DNA from: Acidobacteriota bacterium
GTDB taxonomy: Bacteria > Acidobacteriota > Vicinamibacteria > Fen-336
Assembly: GCA_016199625.1 (NCBI GenBank)
Contig: JACQGI010000023.1
Location: forward strand, 1-64,000
DNA length: 64,000 nucleotides
Direction: 5' to 3'
Positions 40,924 to 51,860 of this stretch are shown here, one piece after another. The notes under the pieces are model-generated. The model was not told where the DNA came from. It searched no databases and saw only the letters and a program-made list of their open reading frames with translations. How positions within the stretch are numbered: position 1 is the stretch's first letter; each line of letters starts with the position of its first letter. The position numbers and the translations under genes are program-made.

Positions 40924-41331
40924 GAGTACCTCCCCGCCTCTAGGGCGAGGTGTGAATCTACACCGACTGGGCGCCGGAGGCCAAAGGCGTCGGCGGACGA
41001 GGATCGACCGGGGGAATGAAAAGGGACCGCTTTGCTGCCCGTGACCACGCGGCTGCCGGAAACCCCGTCCGGCCGAGCGGCCGAACGTTCCCGACGACCA
41101 CGACGCGGCTCCCTCCAAACCACGCCGTCACCGTCGGAGGTCCCGACGCGCCAGCGCTTGCGGCCACTGGAGCGAGGCGGTCCCTATTCGGTGGGAGACC
41201 TGTGCAGGACGCATGCCAAACCAGACGCTGCGAGTAAGTCAGTGTAAAATAATGACTTACTGCGCTGCACGCTCTCCTCTTGGTCTTCGGATGATGCAGA
41301 TTCTCAACTACGAGTTATCAGACGTACAACA
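40924..41331. other. 408-bp intergenic region with an AT-rich inverted repeat
   Basis: This lies between gmd and the sigma-54 regulator (both minus). No ORF in it looks real. From 40970 to 41225 the sequence is ordinary GC-rich DNA with a CCGGCCGAGCGGCCG-type small palindrome. From 41227 to 41345 the GC content drops sharply and contains the inverted repeat described separately. No clear gmd promoter is seen apart from weak A/T-containing stretches. Confidence 0.5.
41227..41268. repeat. Near-perfect inverted repeat in an AT-rich pocket
   Basis: AGTAAGTCA (41233-41241) and TGACTTACT (41253-41261) are perfect 9-bp arms around an 11-nt AT-rich centre (GTGTAAAATAA). They extend to about 15 bp per arm with GCTGCG on the left and GCGCTGC on the right, allowing one mismatch and one bulge. 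This is the most AT-rich spot in the region. It could be an operator, a terminator for the sigma-54 regulator, or a recombination or mobile-element end. Confidence 0.6.
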
Positions 41332-42702
<1,371 letters not shown>

Positions 42703-42804
42703 CGAGCCGAGGCATGCTATCATCCGCGGAATTTCGCCGGCAAGAGCGCCCGACCCGGCCGTGTGCCGGGCCGATGCGTCTCAATCTCCGGGAGAGCGAT
42801 CGCG

Positions 42805-43296
42805 ATGAGTCCCCGAGCCCGCGCCGCCGTGCTCGCCGTGGTCCTGGCGGTCCCGGCGGCGGGTTGCTACGAGTTCCGCCTTGCCGGGCCCGAGGACCCG
42901 CCCCCGGTCCCTGCCCCGCGCTTGGTTTCCGTGACCGTCGAGTACCGGCAGCCCGCCGGATGCCTCGGGGGGGGGCGCTGCGAGGACCTCGTCGTCTTCT
43001 TCGGGAGCTGGATGAGACCCGGGACCGAGTTCGCCCTGACAGCGGACCCGGGGCACTTCGTCTGGCGCGGGGTCGCCACGGGCGTGCCCGTGAACTTCCC
43101 CCCTCGCGAGAACCCGCAGCCCTACCAGGTGCGGATCTACGACCCTCACCTCCTCGTGGGCCCGACGGGAGGGTTCACCGGGGATCGGATCACCTTCGGG
43201 AGCGAGTTCCTCTACGTGATCGAATCCCCGGGCCGACCCGACGTGCACGCCCTGGCTTACGTGGACGAGAACGGCCTGGGGCACAACGCCTACTGA
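42805..43296 (+). CDS. Small lipoprotein, unknown function
   Basis: A 163-aa protein from ATG 42805 with GGGAGAG 8 nt upstream; the long track ORF runs antisense through the regulator gene. The signal peptide ends AVPAAGC (lipobox). The mature protein is beta-rich with SVTVEYRQPAGCLGGGRCEDLVVFFGSW (two Cys that may form a disulphide) and TDPGHFVW, VRIYDPHLL, EFLYVIESPGRPD. I do not recognise a family. It is divergent from the sigma-54 regulator and convergent with the TPR lipoprotein. Confidence 0.65.
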   Translation: MSPRARAAVLAVVLAVPAAGCYEFRLAGPEDPPPVPAPRLVSVTVEYRQPAGCLGGGRCEDLVVFFGSWMRPGTEFALTADPGHFVWRGVATGVPVNFPPRENPQPYQVRIYDPHLLVGPTGGFTGDRITFGSEFLYVIESPGRPDVHALAYVDENGLGHNAY

Positions 43297-43316
43297 CGAG
43301 CTCCGCGACGGCCGTT

Positions 43317-44279
43317 TCAGCGGGGCGGGCGCAGCTCCCGGAGCCGGAGGACGTAGTCCTGGAGCTTCAGGCCCTGGGGGGAGTTCTTGTCGGTGATCCA
43401 CTTTTGCGCTTCCAGGAAGCGAGCCTGCGCGGTGGCGTACTGCTGGATCTTCCAGTGTTCGACGCCCTGGGTGATGTAGATCTCGGCGATCTTCGACCGC
43501 GTGGTGTCGTCCTCCGCCCGCCACACCAGCGCCTGCTTGTACTGCTCCACGGCCGCCTGGGGATCCTTCTTCTCGTTGGCGAGGAAGTCCCCGTACCGGA
43601 TGAATGGCTCGGGCCTCTCGGGCTCGCGCCGCGTCATCTCCTGGAGAGCTCCCTCGGCCTCGACGAGCCGGCCGACCCGCTGGGCGAATCGCAGCAGCGC
43701 GTCCACCGGCGCCTGGGTCCTCGGGTCCCCCTGGACCGCGATCTGGTAGTGCTTGAGGACCCGCTCCACGCTGAAGTCCGGCCCTTCGGCCGCAGGAGGA
43801 GGCGTCGGCTCCGGAGCCCGCCCCTTCCGCGCGGGGCGCCGCTGCTTCGCTGCCTCCTCGAGGTCGTGACGATGGGCCGCGTGAGGACCGAGCAGCTCGG
43901 CCACGCCCAGGTGCGCCTGTGGATGATCGGCGCGGGCCGCGAGGGCCTTCTCGTAGAGGTCGAGAGCCGTCAGCTCCTCTGGCTTGAACTCGGGGGCCGG
44001 GGGCGGCTCGGTCCCGCGCGGAAGGGGCTCCAAGGTCGGAGGGGGCGTCGGGAGGGGCGCGATCTCCGCCTTCCTGGCCCAGACGACACCCTGGTAGTAG
44101 AGGCCGTCGGCCTGCGAGCCCGCCTGCTGGAACTTCGCGAGCGCCGCGTCGAGCTGTCCCTGCCCGAGCAGCGCCTTCCCCTCCTCCACTGGCGTCGGCG
44201 GCGGCGGGGTCCCTGCGGCGTCGCGCTGGCACGCCCCGGCGAGGAGTGCGACGAGAGCGACCGAGGCATGGGATCTCAT
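43317..44279 (-). CDS. TPR-repeat lipoprotein
   Basis: A 320-aa protein; the signal peptide ends LLAGAC (lipobox). TPR-like helices open the mature protein (EEGKALLGQGQLDAALAKFQQAG). Pro-rich linkers follow (TPPPTLEPLPRGTEPPPAPEFKPEEL and APEPTPPPAAEGP), then further repeats (ALLRFAQRVGRLVEAEGALQEM and AAVEQYKQALVWRAEDDTTRSKIAEIYITQG). It is likely an envelope scaffold. It follows the HEAT-repeat gene by 19 nt on the same strand, so the two are probably co-transcribed. Confidence 0.72.
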   Translation of the reverse strand: MRSHASVALVALLAGACQRDAAGTPPPPTPVEEGKALLGQGQLDAALAKFQQAGSQADGLYYQGVVWARKAEIAPLPTPPPTLEPLPRGTEPPPAPEFKPEELTALDLYEKALAARADHPQAHLGVAELLGPHAAHRHDLEEAAKQRRPARKGRAPEPTPPPAAEGPDFSVERVLKHYQIAVQGDPRTQAPVDALLRFAQRVGRLVEAEGALQEMTRREPERPEPFIRYGDFLANEKKDPQAAVEQYKQALVWRAEDDTTRSKIAEIYITQGVEHWKIQQYATAQARFLEAQKWITDKNSPQGLKLQDYVLRLRELRPPR

Positions 44280-44298
44280 CCGGAACGCTCCTCACGAC

Positions 44299-45612
44299 CT
44301 ACGGTCGCGTGGCCCCGGTGACGGTGCTGCGCTTCAGGCGCTCGACGGCCCGGTTGGCGCGGTCGGCCACCTTGGAGCTCGGGTCGTCGACGAGCGGCTC
44401 GAGGCGCGGGATCGCCTCGGCGTTCCCCAGCGCCGCGAGAATGTCGCAGAGCTCGGCGCGGACGTCTGCCTCCGGGTCGTTGAGGTACGGGTAGAGCTCT
44501 GGGAGGATCTCGGGGCCCATCTCCAGGATGTACCCGCGGCAGCGGCTCCCGAGGGTCTTCGAGGGCAGACAGAGCACGAGGCTGTCGAGGAACGCGCGGT
44601 TGCCCAGCAGCGTGAGGGAGAAGCTGTAGGCCAGCTTCAGCTCCTCGTTGCGCTCGCGCTGGTAGTCCTTGGTGAAGGCTCCCAGCATCGAAGCGTCCGA
44701 GATCCGGCCGAGCCCCTCCACGGCGAGTCGCTTGCGCTCGGGATCGGGATCCTGGATCAGCTCGCGGAAAAGGTCCCCCTGTCCAGGGTCCCCGACACGG
44801 CTGAGGCAGGCCAGGACCCGAAGGCCGAAGTCCTTCCGGCGGTTCGCCTCGTACATCTGGCGGAGGGCGGGCCCCGCCTCCTTCACTTCGAGCACGCCCA
44901 ACGCCTTCAGGACGCGCTTGCGCACCCCTTCGGACTCGTCGGCCAGCAGCGGAATCAGCGCCTTGCCCTCCTCGGCTGTCCCCACCTTGCCGAGGGCCGT
45001 CGCGGCGGCACCGCGGACCCCCGGCTCGGGATCCGAGACGGCGGCGACGAGGTCCTTGACGACCGAGCGGCCGTCGAGGATGCCGAGGGCGAGGGCTGAC
45101 TTCTCGCGGATCTCCCTCTCCTCATCCTTCAGGGCGGCGGCCAGGCCCTGGTAGACCGAGGGGTCCACGGCGGTGTAGGGCGGGATCGACGCCCGGTCGT
45201 ACTCGTCGGAGAAGATGTCGAGGAAGTTCTCGACGGGCGTCGTGCTCGGGCTCTCGGCGTACATCTCCACGAGGGCCTCGATCGCCTCGCGCCTGATCTT
45301 CGGATCTCCGTCCCCGAGCGACGTGACGAGCGCCGGCACGCCGTCGAGGTCCCGCAGCTCGCGCAGGGCCTTGACCACCTCGAGGCGGACCTTCGGCTCC
45401 GGATCGCGCACGAGGGCCGCCAGGGGCGTGACGGCCTCCCGACGACGGCTCTTTCCCAGGGAGGACGCGGCGTCCTCACGGGTCTTGGCGTTGGGACTCT
45501 TCAGGTTGGCGAGGAGATCGTCGAAGGAGGGACGGGGCGACGCGGCGCCGTGGGCGGTGCCCGACAGGATCAGGCTCATGGCAGCGACGACGGCCCCCGA
45601 GCCTCGAATCAT
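44299..45612 (-). CDS. Secreted HEAT-repeat protein
   Basis: A 437-aa protein with a signal peptide (AVVAAMSLILSGTAHGAA). It is almost entirely HEAT/PBS-lyase-like repeats: TREDAASSLGKSRRREAVTPLAALVRDPEPKVRLEVVKALREL, then VRGAAATALGKVGTAEEGKALIPLLADESEGVRKRVLKALG. ATG 45612 is favoured because GAGGAGG is 6 nt upstream, whereas for ATG 45618 it abuts the codon. It probably acts as a periplasmic protein-protein scaffold. It lies downstream of uvrA on the same strand after a 71-bp gap. Confidence 0.75.
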   Translation of the reverse strand: MIRGSGAVVAAMSLILSGTAHGAASPRPSFDDLLANLKSPNAKTREDAASSLGKSRRREAVTPLAALVRDPEPKVRLEVVKALRELRDLDGVPALVTSLGDGDPKIRREAIEALVEMYAESPSTTPVENFLDIFSDEYDRASIPPYTAVDPSVYQGLAAALKDEEREIREKSALALGILDGRSVVKDLVAAVSDPEPGVRGAAATALGKVGTAEEGKALIPLLADESEGVRKRVLKALGVLEVKEAGPALRQMYEANRRKDFGLRVLACLSRVGDPGQGDLFRELIQDPDPERKRLAVEGLGRISDASMLGAFTKDYQRERNEELKLAYSFSLTLLGNRAFLDSLVLCLPSKTLGSRCRGYILEMGPEILPELYPYLNDPEADVRAELCDILAALGNAEAIPRLEPLVDDPSSKVADRANRAVERLKRSTVTGATRP

Positions 45613-45683
45613 CCGCATCCTCCTCGCGCGCCTCGGTTGGCGCGCCGCGGCACCGCGGGATGATATCAGAACGGACCCTTCGA

Positions 45684-48470
45684 TCAACCGGCCCCGCGGG
45701 CCGCCAGGCCCCGTGCCGCGCCGTTGAGCGCCGCGCGCAGGTATCGGGCCGTCAGGCCCACGTTCTGCGAGGCCAGCCGTTCGGGCGTCCCCTCGAAGAG
45801 GAGGTGGCCGCCGGCGGCCCCGCCCTCCGGGCCGAGGTCCACCACCCAGTCGGCCTGCTTCACCACGTCCATGTTGTGCTCGATGACCACGAGGGTGGCT
45901 CCGGCATCCAGGAGGCGGCCGAAGCACGCGAGGAGCTCACTCACGTCGGCCATGTGAAGACCCGTGGTGGGCTCGTCGAGGACGTACAGCACGCGCTCCC
46001 CCGGTCTCCTCAGGAGGTGGGAGGCCAGCTTGACGCGTTGCGCCTCGCCCCCGGAGAGGGTCGTGGCCGCCTGCCCGAGGCGCACGTAGCCCAGGCCGAT
46101 CTGTTCGAACACCTTCAGCCGTTTCAGCACCCGGGGCTGCCCCGAGAAGAAGTGCAGCGCCTCCCGCACGGTCATGTCGAGGACCTGGTCGATGGTCCGA
46201 CCGCGGTAGCGGACTTCGAGGACCTGCGGGCGGTAGCGCCGGCCGCCGCAGGTCTCGCAGACGAGGTACACGTCGGCCAGGAACTGCATGTCCACTTTGA
46301 CCTGACCGTCGCCGCAGCAGGCCTCGCAGCGCCCACCGGGCACGTTGAAGGAGAAGTGGCTGGAGCCCAGGCCCAGCTTGCGGGACTCGGGAGTGGCCGC
46401 GAACAGGCTGCGGATGGCGTCGAAGGCCTTGAGGTAGGTCACCGGATTGGACCGCGGGGTGCGGCCGATGGGCGTCTGGTCCACCACCACGATCTCGTCG
46501 ACGAACTCGGCCCCGTCGATCGCGTCGTGGGCCCCGACGGCGCGGTCCCATCTTCCCCTCCGCTTGAGCAGAGCCGCGCAGAGCACCTCGTGGACGAGGG
46601 TCGACTTGCCCGAGCCCGACACGCCGGTGACGCAGCTCATGGCGCCGAGGGGGATGCGCACGTCGATGTCCTTCAGGTTGTGGGCGCGGGCGCCGCGGAT
46701 GAGGAGCTGCAGGCCGTTGCCCCGGCGCCGGCGAACCGGCACCGGGATCGTCAGCTCGCCGCGCAGGTACTTCCCCGTCAGGCTCCGTCCGTCCCGAAGC
46801 AGCTCGGGATACGAGCCTTCGAAGACCACGCGCCCCCCCTGGTCCCCGGCGCCGGGGCCGAGGTCCACGATGTGGTCGGCCGCCTTCATGACGCTCCGGT
46901 CGTGCTCCACGACCACCACCGTGTTCCCCTGAGTGCGCAGAGCCCGCAGGGTGTTCACGAGGCGGTCCGTGTCCCTCGGATGGAGCCCCACCGACGGCTC
47001 GTCGAGGACGTAGAGCGTCCCCACGAGGCCGGTGCCCAGGGCCGTGGCCAGGCCGATCCGCTGGGCTTCGCCGCCGGAGAGGCTGCCGAACGGACGGTCC
47101 AGCGTGAGGTAGTCGAGCCCTACGTCGCCGAGGAACCGAAGCCGCCGGTCGACCTCCGCGACGATCTTGCCGGCCACCGCCCGCTCCCGCTCCCCCAGCG
47201 CCGCGTCACGAAGGAACTCGCGGGCCTCGCGCACGGACAACGAGCAGACCTCGTGGATGTTCCGACCGCCGACCAGGACCCGCAGCGCCTCGGGCCGCAG
47301 CCGCGTGCCGTGACACGTGGTGCAGGTCTGATACCCCCGGTACCGGCTGAGGAAGACGCGGACCTGGACCTTGTACTTCTTGGTCTCGAGCCACCTGAAG
47401 AAGCCGACGACGCCCTGGAACTCCTCGTCGCCCTCGAGCACCAGCCGGCGCTCGCCCTCGCTGAGATCCGCCCAGGCCACGTCCATCGGGATCCGGTGCC
47501 GCCGGGCGAGCCGCTGAAGCTCCTCCTGCAGGGCACGGTAGTGCGGCTTGGCCCAAGGCTCGACGGCTCCCTCGGCCAGGGTCTTGCCCTTGTCGGGGAC
47601 CACCAGGTTCTGGTCGACTTCGATGAGGTTTCCGAAGCCGTGGCAGGTGCCGCAGGCGCCGTAGGGGTTGTTGAAGGAGAAGAGGCGGGGCTGCGGGTCC
47701 TCGAAAGCGCGCCCGCAACGCGCGCACTCGAATCGCTCGGAGAACCGGAACTGTGGCCCCGCTACGACCTGCGCGCGGACGAGCCCCGCCCCCTCCGCGA
47801 ATGCCGTCTCGACGGAGTCCGCCAGCCGGGAGCGCGCCTCGGCCCGCGCGACGAGCCGGTCCACGAGCACCACGATCTCCCCGGTCCCGGCCAGACCGTC
47901 GGCCGCCTCCTCGAGGACGAGGGCCTCTTCGCCCACGAGGAGCCGTGCGAACCCCTTCTTGCGCAGTCGATCCAGCAGGTCGGCCAGAGGCGTCCCACCG
48001 ACCGCGATGGGGAATCCGACCAGGAGCGGGGTCCCTTCGCCGAGACCCATGAGCCGCTCGACCACCGACTCCGGCGTGTCCTGGGTCACCTCACTGCCGC
48101 AGATGTCGCAAACCGTTCGGCCCGCGCGGCTGAAGAGCAGGCGCAGGTGGTCGTGGATCTCGGTGGCCGTCGCCACCGTGGAGCGGGGGTTCCGGGAGGG
48201 CGTCCGCTGCCGGATGGCGATGGCGGGACAGATGCCCTCCACCGACTGGACGAGGGGGCGCTCCATGCGTTCGAGGAACTGCCGGGCGTAGGCGGAGAGG
48301 CTCTCGACGTACCGGCGCTGGCCCTCGGCGTACAGCGTGTCGAAGGCGAGACTGGACTTCCCCGAACCTGAGACCCCGGTGAAGACGACCAGCCGCCCCG
48401 TAGGGACAGCGACGTCGATGTTCTTCAGGTTGTGGACGCGCACGCCGCGGCAAATGATGGCTTCGGGCAT
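45684..48470 (-). CDS. uvrA: Excinuclease ABC subunit A
   Basis: Damage-recognition ATPase of nucleotide excision repair; 928 aa from ATG 48470, slightly short of the usual 940. It has two ABC ATPase halves: Walker [21 protein letters not shown] near the N-terminus and [15 protein letters not shown] mid-protein, with signatures [12 protein letters not shown] and [12 protein letters not shown]. The zinc-binding modules are [44 protein letters not shown], and [33 protein letters not shown] clear promoter is upstream (48517-48545). The 903-aa plus ORF is antisense. Confidence 0.97.
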   Translation of the reverse strand: MPEAIICRGVRVHNLKNIDVAVPTGRLVVFTGVSGSGKSSLAFDTLYAEGQRRYVESLSAYARQFLERMERPLVQSVEGICPAIAIRQRTPSRNPRSTVATATEIHDHLRLLFSRAGRTVCDICGSEVTQDTPESVVERLMGLGEGTPLLVGFPIAVGGTPLADLLDRLRKKGFARLLVGEEALVLEEAADGLAGTGEIVVLVDRLVARAEARSRLADSVETAFAEGAGLVRAQVVAGPQFRFSERFECARCGRAFEDPQPRLFSFNNPYGACGTCHGFGNLIEVDQNLVVPDKGKTLAEGAVEPWAKPHYRALQEELQRLARRHRIPMDVAWADLSEGERRLVLEGDEEFQGVVGFFRWLETKKYKVQVRVFLSRYRGYQTCTTCHGTRLRPEALRVLVGGRNIHEVCSLSVREAREFLRDAALGERERAVAGKIVAEVDRRLRFLGDVGLDYLTLDRPFGSLSGGEAQRIGLATALGTGLVGTLYVLDEPSVGLHPRDTDRLVNTLRALRTQGNTVVVVEHDRSVMKAADHIVDLGPGAGDQGGRVVFEGSYPELLRDGRSLTGKYLRGELTIPVPVRRRRGNGLQLLIRGARAHNLKDIDVRIPLGAMSCVTGVSGSGKSTLVHEVLCAALLKRRGRWDRAVGAHDAIDGAEFVDEIVVVDQTPIGRTPRSNPVTYLKAFDAIRSLFAATPESRKLGLGSSHFSFNVPGGRCEACCGDGQVKVDMQFLADVYLVCETCGGRRYRPQVLEVRYRGRTIDQVLDMTVREALHFFSGQPRVLKRLKVFEQIGLGYVRLGQAATTLSGGEAQRVKLASHLLRRPGERVLYVLDEPTTGLHMADVSELLACFGRLLDAGATLVVIEHNMDVVKQADWVVDLGPEGGAAGGHLLFEGTPERLASQNVGLTARYLRAALNGAARGLAARGAG

Positions 48471-48516
48471 TCGGTGGCTCCCCGGTGCGCGCCGGCGCAC
48501 GGGACGCAAACACTCG

Positions 48517-48545
48517 ATTTTACGGCAGCATCGACCGATGGGCAA
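48517..48545 (-). promoter_or_regulatory. Sigma-70-like promoter of uvrA
   Basis: On the minus strand TTGCCC (48545-48540), a 17-bp spacer, then TAAAAT (48522-48517), 47 nt before the ATG. No SOS (LexA) box is seen nearby, so damage induction cannot be claimed. Confidence 0.65.
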
Positions 48546-48614
48546 TCGGCCGTGGACGGGCGGACGAGCGTAGTGGGTCGGACCCACTTCCCGGCCGCGG
48601 CGAGGCGATCGGGG

Positions 48615-48649
48615 GGGGGCGCTGAGGGACGGGTGCCGGGCGAGCCCCC
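48615..48649 (-). terminator. Possible GC hairpin after pspA
   Basis: GCCCCC (48644-48649) and GGGGGC (48615-48620) can pair across a 23-nt loop just 3 nt beyond the pspA stop on the minus strand. It is followed by a C-run in that direction rather than T, so it is only a weak terminator candidate. Confidence 0.35.
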
Positions 48650-48651
48650 GC

Positions 48652-49386
48652 CTACTTCTCGTCGAAGGCCGACGAGATCTTTTCCTTCTCCTTCGTCGGG
48701 ACGGCGGCGGCCGACGTCCCCTCGGAGAGCCGGGCCTTGAGCGCGTCGAGGGCGGAGTCCACCTCGGTCTTCTTGCTGATGGCCGCGAGTTGCCGATCCA
48801 GCTCCTCGCCCTCGGACACCGCGATCGTGTCCATGGCCGACAGTTTGTCGGCCTGCTCCTGGATCGACCCAGCCACCTTGTCGAAGACCGTCACGGCGCC
48901 GTCGATGTTGTACTCGTCGGTGATCTCCTGCATCCGGCGCTGCGCCTTGTTCATCTCGCTGACGGCCTTCAGCTCCCCGAGCTGGCGGATCTTCGCCTGG
49001 ATGCGCTCCTCTTCGATCTTGAGCTTCGCCCGGGCGTTTTCGCCGCGCAGCTTCGCGGCCTTGTAGACCTGCTCCGACCGCTCCCGTGTGGCCTTGGCCT
49101 CGACTTGGAGCTGGAGAGCGCGGCGGGCCAGCTTCTCGTTCCCCTGCTTCAGGGCCTCTTCGGCCTGCGCGTCCAGGTTCCTGACCCGGGCGTTCTGGGC
49201 GTCGAGCTCCCTCTTGCCCTTGGTCTCGAAGGCGATGGTCGTCGCCGTGGCCTCCCGCAGAGCGCGGAGGTTGTCCAGCATCTCGCGCGCCGATTGCTCG
49301 AGCATGGCGACGGGGACCTGGGCCTCGGCTTCGCCGAGGATGGCGTTGAAGATGGCCTTGAAGAAGCGACCGATGCGCGTGAACAT
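48652..49386 (-). CDS. pspA: PspA/IM30-family membrane-stress protein
   Basis: An ESCRT-III-like protein that coats and repairs stressed inner membranes. At 244 aa it is entirely coiled coil except for the C-terminus. The family opening is MFTRIGRFFKAIFNAILGEAE, followed by EQSAREMLDNLRALREA, heptads with KLARRALQLQVEAKATRERSEQVYKAAK, and RQLGELKAVSEMNKAQRRM. No pspBC or pspF neighbours are present, so control differs from E. coli. It is flanked by uvrA (downstream) and an S41 protease (upstream) on the same strand. Confidence 0.9.
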   Translation of the reverse strand: MFTRIGRFFKAIFNAILGEAEAQVPVAMLEQSAREMLDNLRALREATATTIAFETKGKRELDAQNARVRNLDAQAEEALKQGNEKLARRALQLQVEAKATRERSEQVYKAAKLRGENARAKLKIEEERIQAKIRQLGELKAVSEMNKAQRRMQEITDEYNIDGAVTVFDKVAGSIQEQADKLSAMDTIAVSEGEELDRQLAAISKKTEVDSALDALKARLSEGTSAAAVPTKEKEKISSAFDEK

Positions 49387-49472
49387 GGCGGCCTCCAGCG
49401 GTGAGCGGAGATTAACACGCGACCCGCGGAGGCTTCAAGGAAGCGCCCTGGCCGCGACCGGCGGCGCCGCGG

Positions 49473-51176
49473 TCAGCGCCCCCCGCCGGCGGACGCCATC
49501 CGCTGCTCGGCTTCGCGCTCGGCGATGTAGCGCTGCGGGTCGGTGAGGAGCACCTCGGCCTTCGGGACCAGCTCGATGGCCTTCCTCACCTGCGGGTCCC
49601 ACGCCAGGGTGCGCTTCCGGGCCTCGGCCTCGCCGAAGACCTGACGCACGACCTCCTCGAGGATCAGCCGCGACAGGATCTCCCGGTTCGCCTCGACCTC
49701 CTCGGGCGTGTAGGGGATCTTCCGGGCCTCGAGGAAGGTCCGGAAGTCCGCCAGGACCTGCTCGTCGACCTTGAAGCCGCGGTCGATCACCTTGACCTTC
49801 GCCGAGACGACGTCCGACCGCCGGCCGGTCCCCGCGATGTCGGCGACCCCGGTTCCCTCCGAGGCCTCGTATCCCCTCGAGAAGCCGACGAAGACCTGCC
49901 GGCCGATCAGCGACGCGACGAACTTGCCCGGCGTCTCGGGCTCGACGCAGTAGTCCGGCGCGATGCCGTCTCCCCCGAAGACCTTCCGGCCGGCGTCGGT
50001 GAGCTTCGGCTCGCCGTGGGGCTCGTTGCAGCTCTTCCGCTCCCGGGGCGCCACGTAGTCCTCGAAGGCAGTGGACCCGTAGTCGCGCTGGATCGACCGC
50101 CCCGACGGTGTGTAGTAGCGCGCCGTGGTGAGGGCGAGGGCGTAGCCCCGGCTGTTCCGCAGCGGCATGATGGTCTGGACGAGCCCCTTGCCGAAGGTCG
50201 TCTCCCCGACGATGAGTCCCCGGTCGTGGTCCTGCAGCGCGCCTGCGACGATCTCCGAGGCGCTGGCGCTGTGGCGGGACGTGAGGACGAGGAGCGGCAC
50301 GTCCAGGAACGGAGTCTCGCGTTCGGTGATGTAGTTCGTCTCGTCGCGCTTGGTGCGGCCCCGGGTGAACACCACGAGCTGGCCCTTCTTGAGGAACAGG
50401 TTCGACACGGCGAAGGCCTGGTCCAGGAGCCCGCCGGGGTTGTCCCGGATGTCGAAGACGACGGCCCTCGCGCCGCTCTCCCTCAGCTTTCGCAGGGCCC
50501 GCTCGAGCTCCTTCTCGCAGTCCTTCGGCTCGCCGACCCGACACGCCGTGGTCTCGTTGAAGTCCAGCAGGCGCACGTAGCCGGTCCTGTCGTCGAGCAT
50601 GAAGAAGTACGGTACCGAGTGGAGCGGGATCTCGTCCCGGATCACCGTGAACTCCAGCGGCTCGTCGTACCCCTGGCGGACGATGGTGATCCTCACGGGG
50701 GTCCCCTTGGCGCCCCGGAGGCGTTTGACCGCGTCGTCGATGCTCATCCCCCGGGCGTCCTCGCCCTCGATGCGGCTGATGACGTCCCCGGCGCGGATCC
50801 CGAGGCGGTGCGCCGGCGTGCCCTCGAAGGGCGACACCACGGTGATGTTGCCGTCCACCGACTGAACGGTGATGCCCAGGCCGTAGTACGACCCCTTCTG
50901 CCGCTCCTGGAGCTGCCCGTACTCGCGCGTCTCGAGGAAGTTGGAGTGGGGATCGAGCGTTCGGAGCATCTCGCGGATCGACGTGGCCACCAGACGATCG
51001 CTCTTCACCTCGTCCACGTACTGGTCTTCGATCGCTGCGAGGATGGCGGAATACTGGCGCAGGTGGTCGGGCAGCCGGCTGCTCCCGGCGAGGACCCGGT
51101 CCCCGAGGAGCCCGCCGGCAACCGTCGACGCCACGAGCAGCACCGTGCTGAACGTTCCCAGCCGCTTCGTTCTCAT
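49473..51176 (-). CDS. Carboxy-terminal processing protease (S41 family)
   Basis: A 567-aa secreted protease with an N-terminal signal/anchor segment (FSTVLLVASTVAGGLLG). The PDZ domain is at about 95-170 (KGSYYGLGITVQSV, GIRAGDVISRIEGED). The S41 core has VVFDIRDNPGGLLDQAF and LTSRHSASASEIVAGAL, where the Ser in the SASASE run is the nucleophile. The catalytic Lys is in VGETTFGKGLVQT. A C-terminal region of about 150 aa (EVEANREILSRLILEEVVRQ) is helical and absent from minimal CtpA. It probably trims envelope or membrane proteins. Confidence 0.9.
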   Translation of the reverse strand: MRTKRLGTFSTVLLVASTVAGGLLGDRVLAGSSRLPDHLRQYSAILAAIEDQYVDEVKSDRLVATSIREMLRTLDPHSNFLETREYGQLQERQKGSYYGLGITVQSVDGNITVVSPFEGTPAHRLGIRAGDVISRIEGEDARGMSIDDAVKRLRGAKGTPVRITIVRQGYDEPLEFTVIRDEIPLHSVPYFFMLDDRTGYVRLLDFNETTACRVGEPKDCEKELERALRKLRESGARAVVFDIRDNPGGLLDQAFAVSNLFLKKGQLVVFTRGRTKRDETNYITERETPFLDVPLLVLTSRHSASASEIVAGALQDHDRGLIVGETTFGKGLVQTIMPLRNSRGYALALTTARYYTPSGRSIQRDYGSTAFEDYVAPRERKSCNEPHGEPKLTDAGRKVFGGDGIAPDYCVEPETPGKFVASLIGRQVFVGFSRGYEASEGTGVADIAGTGRRSDVVSAKVKVIDRGFKVDEQVLADFRTFLEARKIPYTPEEVEANREILSRLILEEVVRQVFGEAEARKRTLAWDPQVRKAIELVPKAEVLLTDPQRYIAEREAEQRMASAGGGR

Positions 51177-51216
51177 CGCATGGCCCCGGGTCTCCCCCTG
51201 CGAGATGATAGCAGAC

Positions 51217-51852
51217 TCATCGAGCCTCCTGGGACGCGCTCGGGGCGCGCCCGCACCTCCGGACGCAGTATCCGGCGCCCACGAGGAGCAGCAGCACCGC
51301 CGTCACGACGCCCGCAGCCGCGACGCGCTCGGCGAACCACGCGTCCACGGCCCGGAGCAGGCCCATGGCCTCGTCCCCGTAGACCACCCCCAGCGCTCCC
51401 CAGACGACGTATCGGAGCCCGCGGGCCACGAGGAGCGTGAGGACGAAGCGCCGGTAGGACACGCGGAAGACCCCGGCGGACAGGACGAAAACCTTGAACG
51501 GCATCGGCGGGGGCAGGACGGCCGGCACGGCCAGGGCCAGGAGGTCCCAGCGCTCGAAGGCGGCGCGCGTGCGCTCCACCTGCGCCGCTCCGAAGCGCCG
51601 GACCAGGAAGGCCTCGCCTCCCCGCCCGCCGAGCCACCACAGAACCGAGCAGCCCGCGATCGACCCCAGGGTGGCCATGAGCACCGGAACCCAGGCGGTC
51701 TCGGGTCGCGCCGCGGCCCAGGTCACCACCAGCAGGTCGTTGATCTCGGGGAGGCTGAGGAAGGACGAGTCGAGGAAGGCGGCCATGAAGAGCCCCGCCG
51801 GCCCCAAGGCGGGCACGAGGATCTGCTGGACCCAGAGCACGACCTTGTGCAT
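51217..51852 (-). CDS. DedA/VTT-type membrane protein
   Basis: A 211-aa protein from ATG 51852; the longer track ORF runs through antisense sequence. It has about five hydrophobic segments. The VTT/DedA features are MAAFLDSSFLSLPEINDLL near the N-terminus, GSIAGCSVLWWLGGRGGEAFL, and the re-entrant loop VLPPPMPFKVFVLSAGVFRVSYRRFVLTLLVARGLRYVVWG. The family is linked to lipid scrambling or undecaprenyl-phosphate and lipid transport. It follows the AAA-associated protein by 8 nt. A specific substrate cannot be assigned. Confidence 0.75.
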   Translation of the reverse strand: MHKVVLWVQQILVPALGPAGLFMAAFLDSSFLSLPEINDLLVVTWAAARPETAWVPVLMATLGSIAGCSVLWWLGGRGGEAFLVRRFGAAQVERTRAAFERWDLLALAVPAVLPPPMPFKVFVLSAGVFRVSYRRFVLTLLVARGLRYVVWGALGVVYGDEAMGLLRAVDAWFAERVAAAGVVTAVLLLLVGAGYCVRRCGRAPSASQEAR

Positions 51853-51860
51853 CGGGCTCC

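Noticed and set aside
45660-48371. 903-aa plus-strand ORF
   Set aside because: Antisense shadow of uvrA; long only because high-GC DNA has few stops in the complementary frame.
48470-48651. LexA/SOS box for uvrA
   Set aside because: No palindromic CTG-N10-CAG or GAAC-type match was seen around the promoter; only sigma-70-like hexamers are clear.
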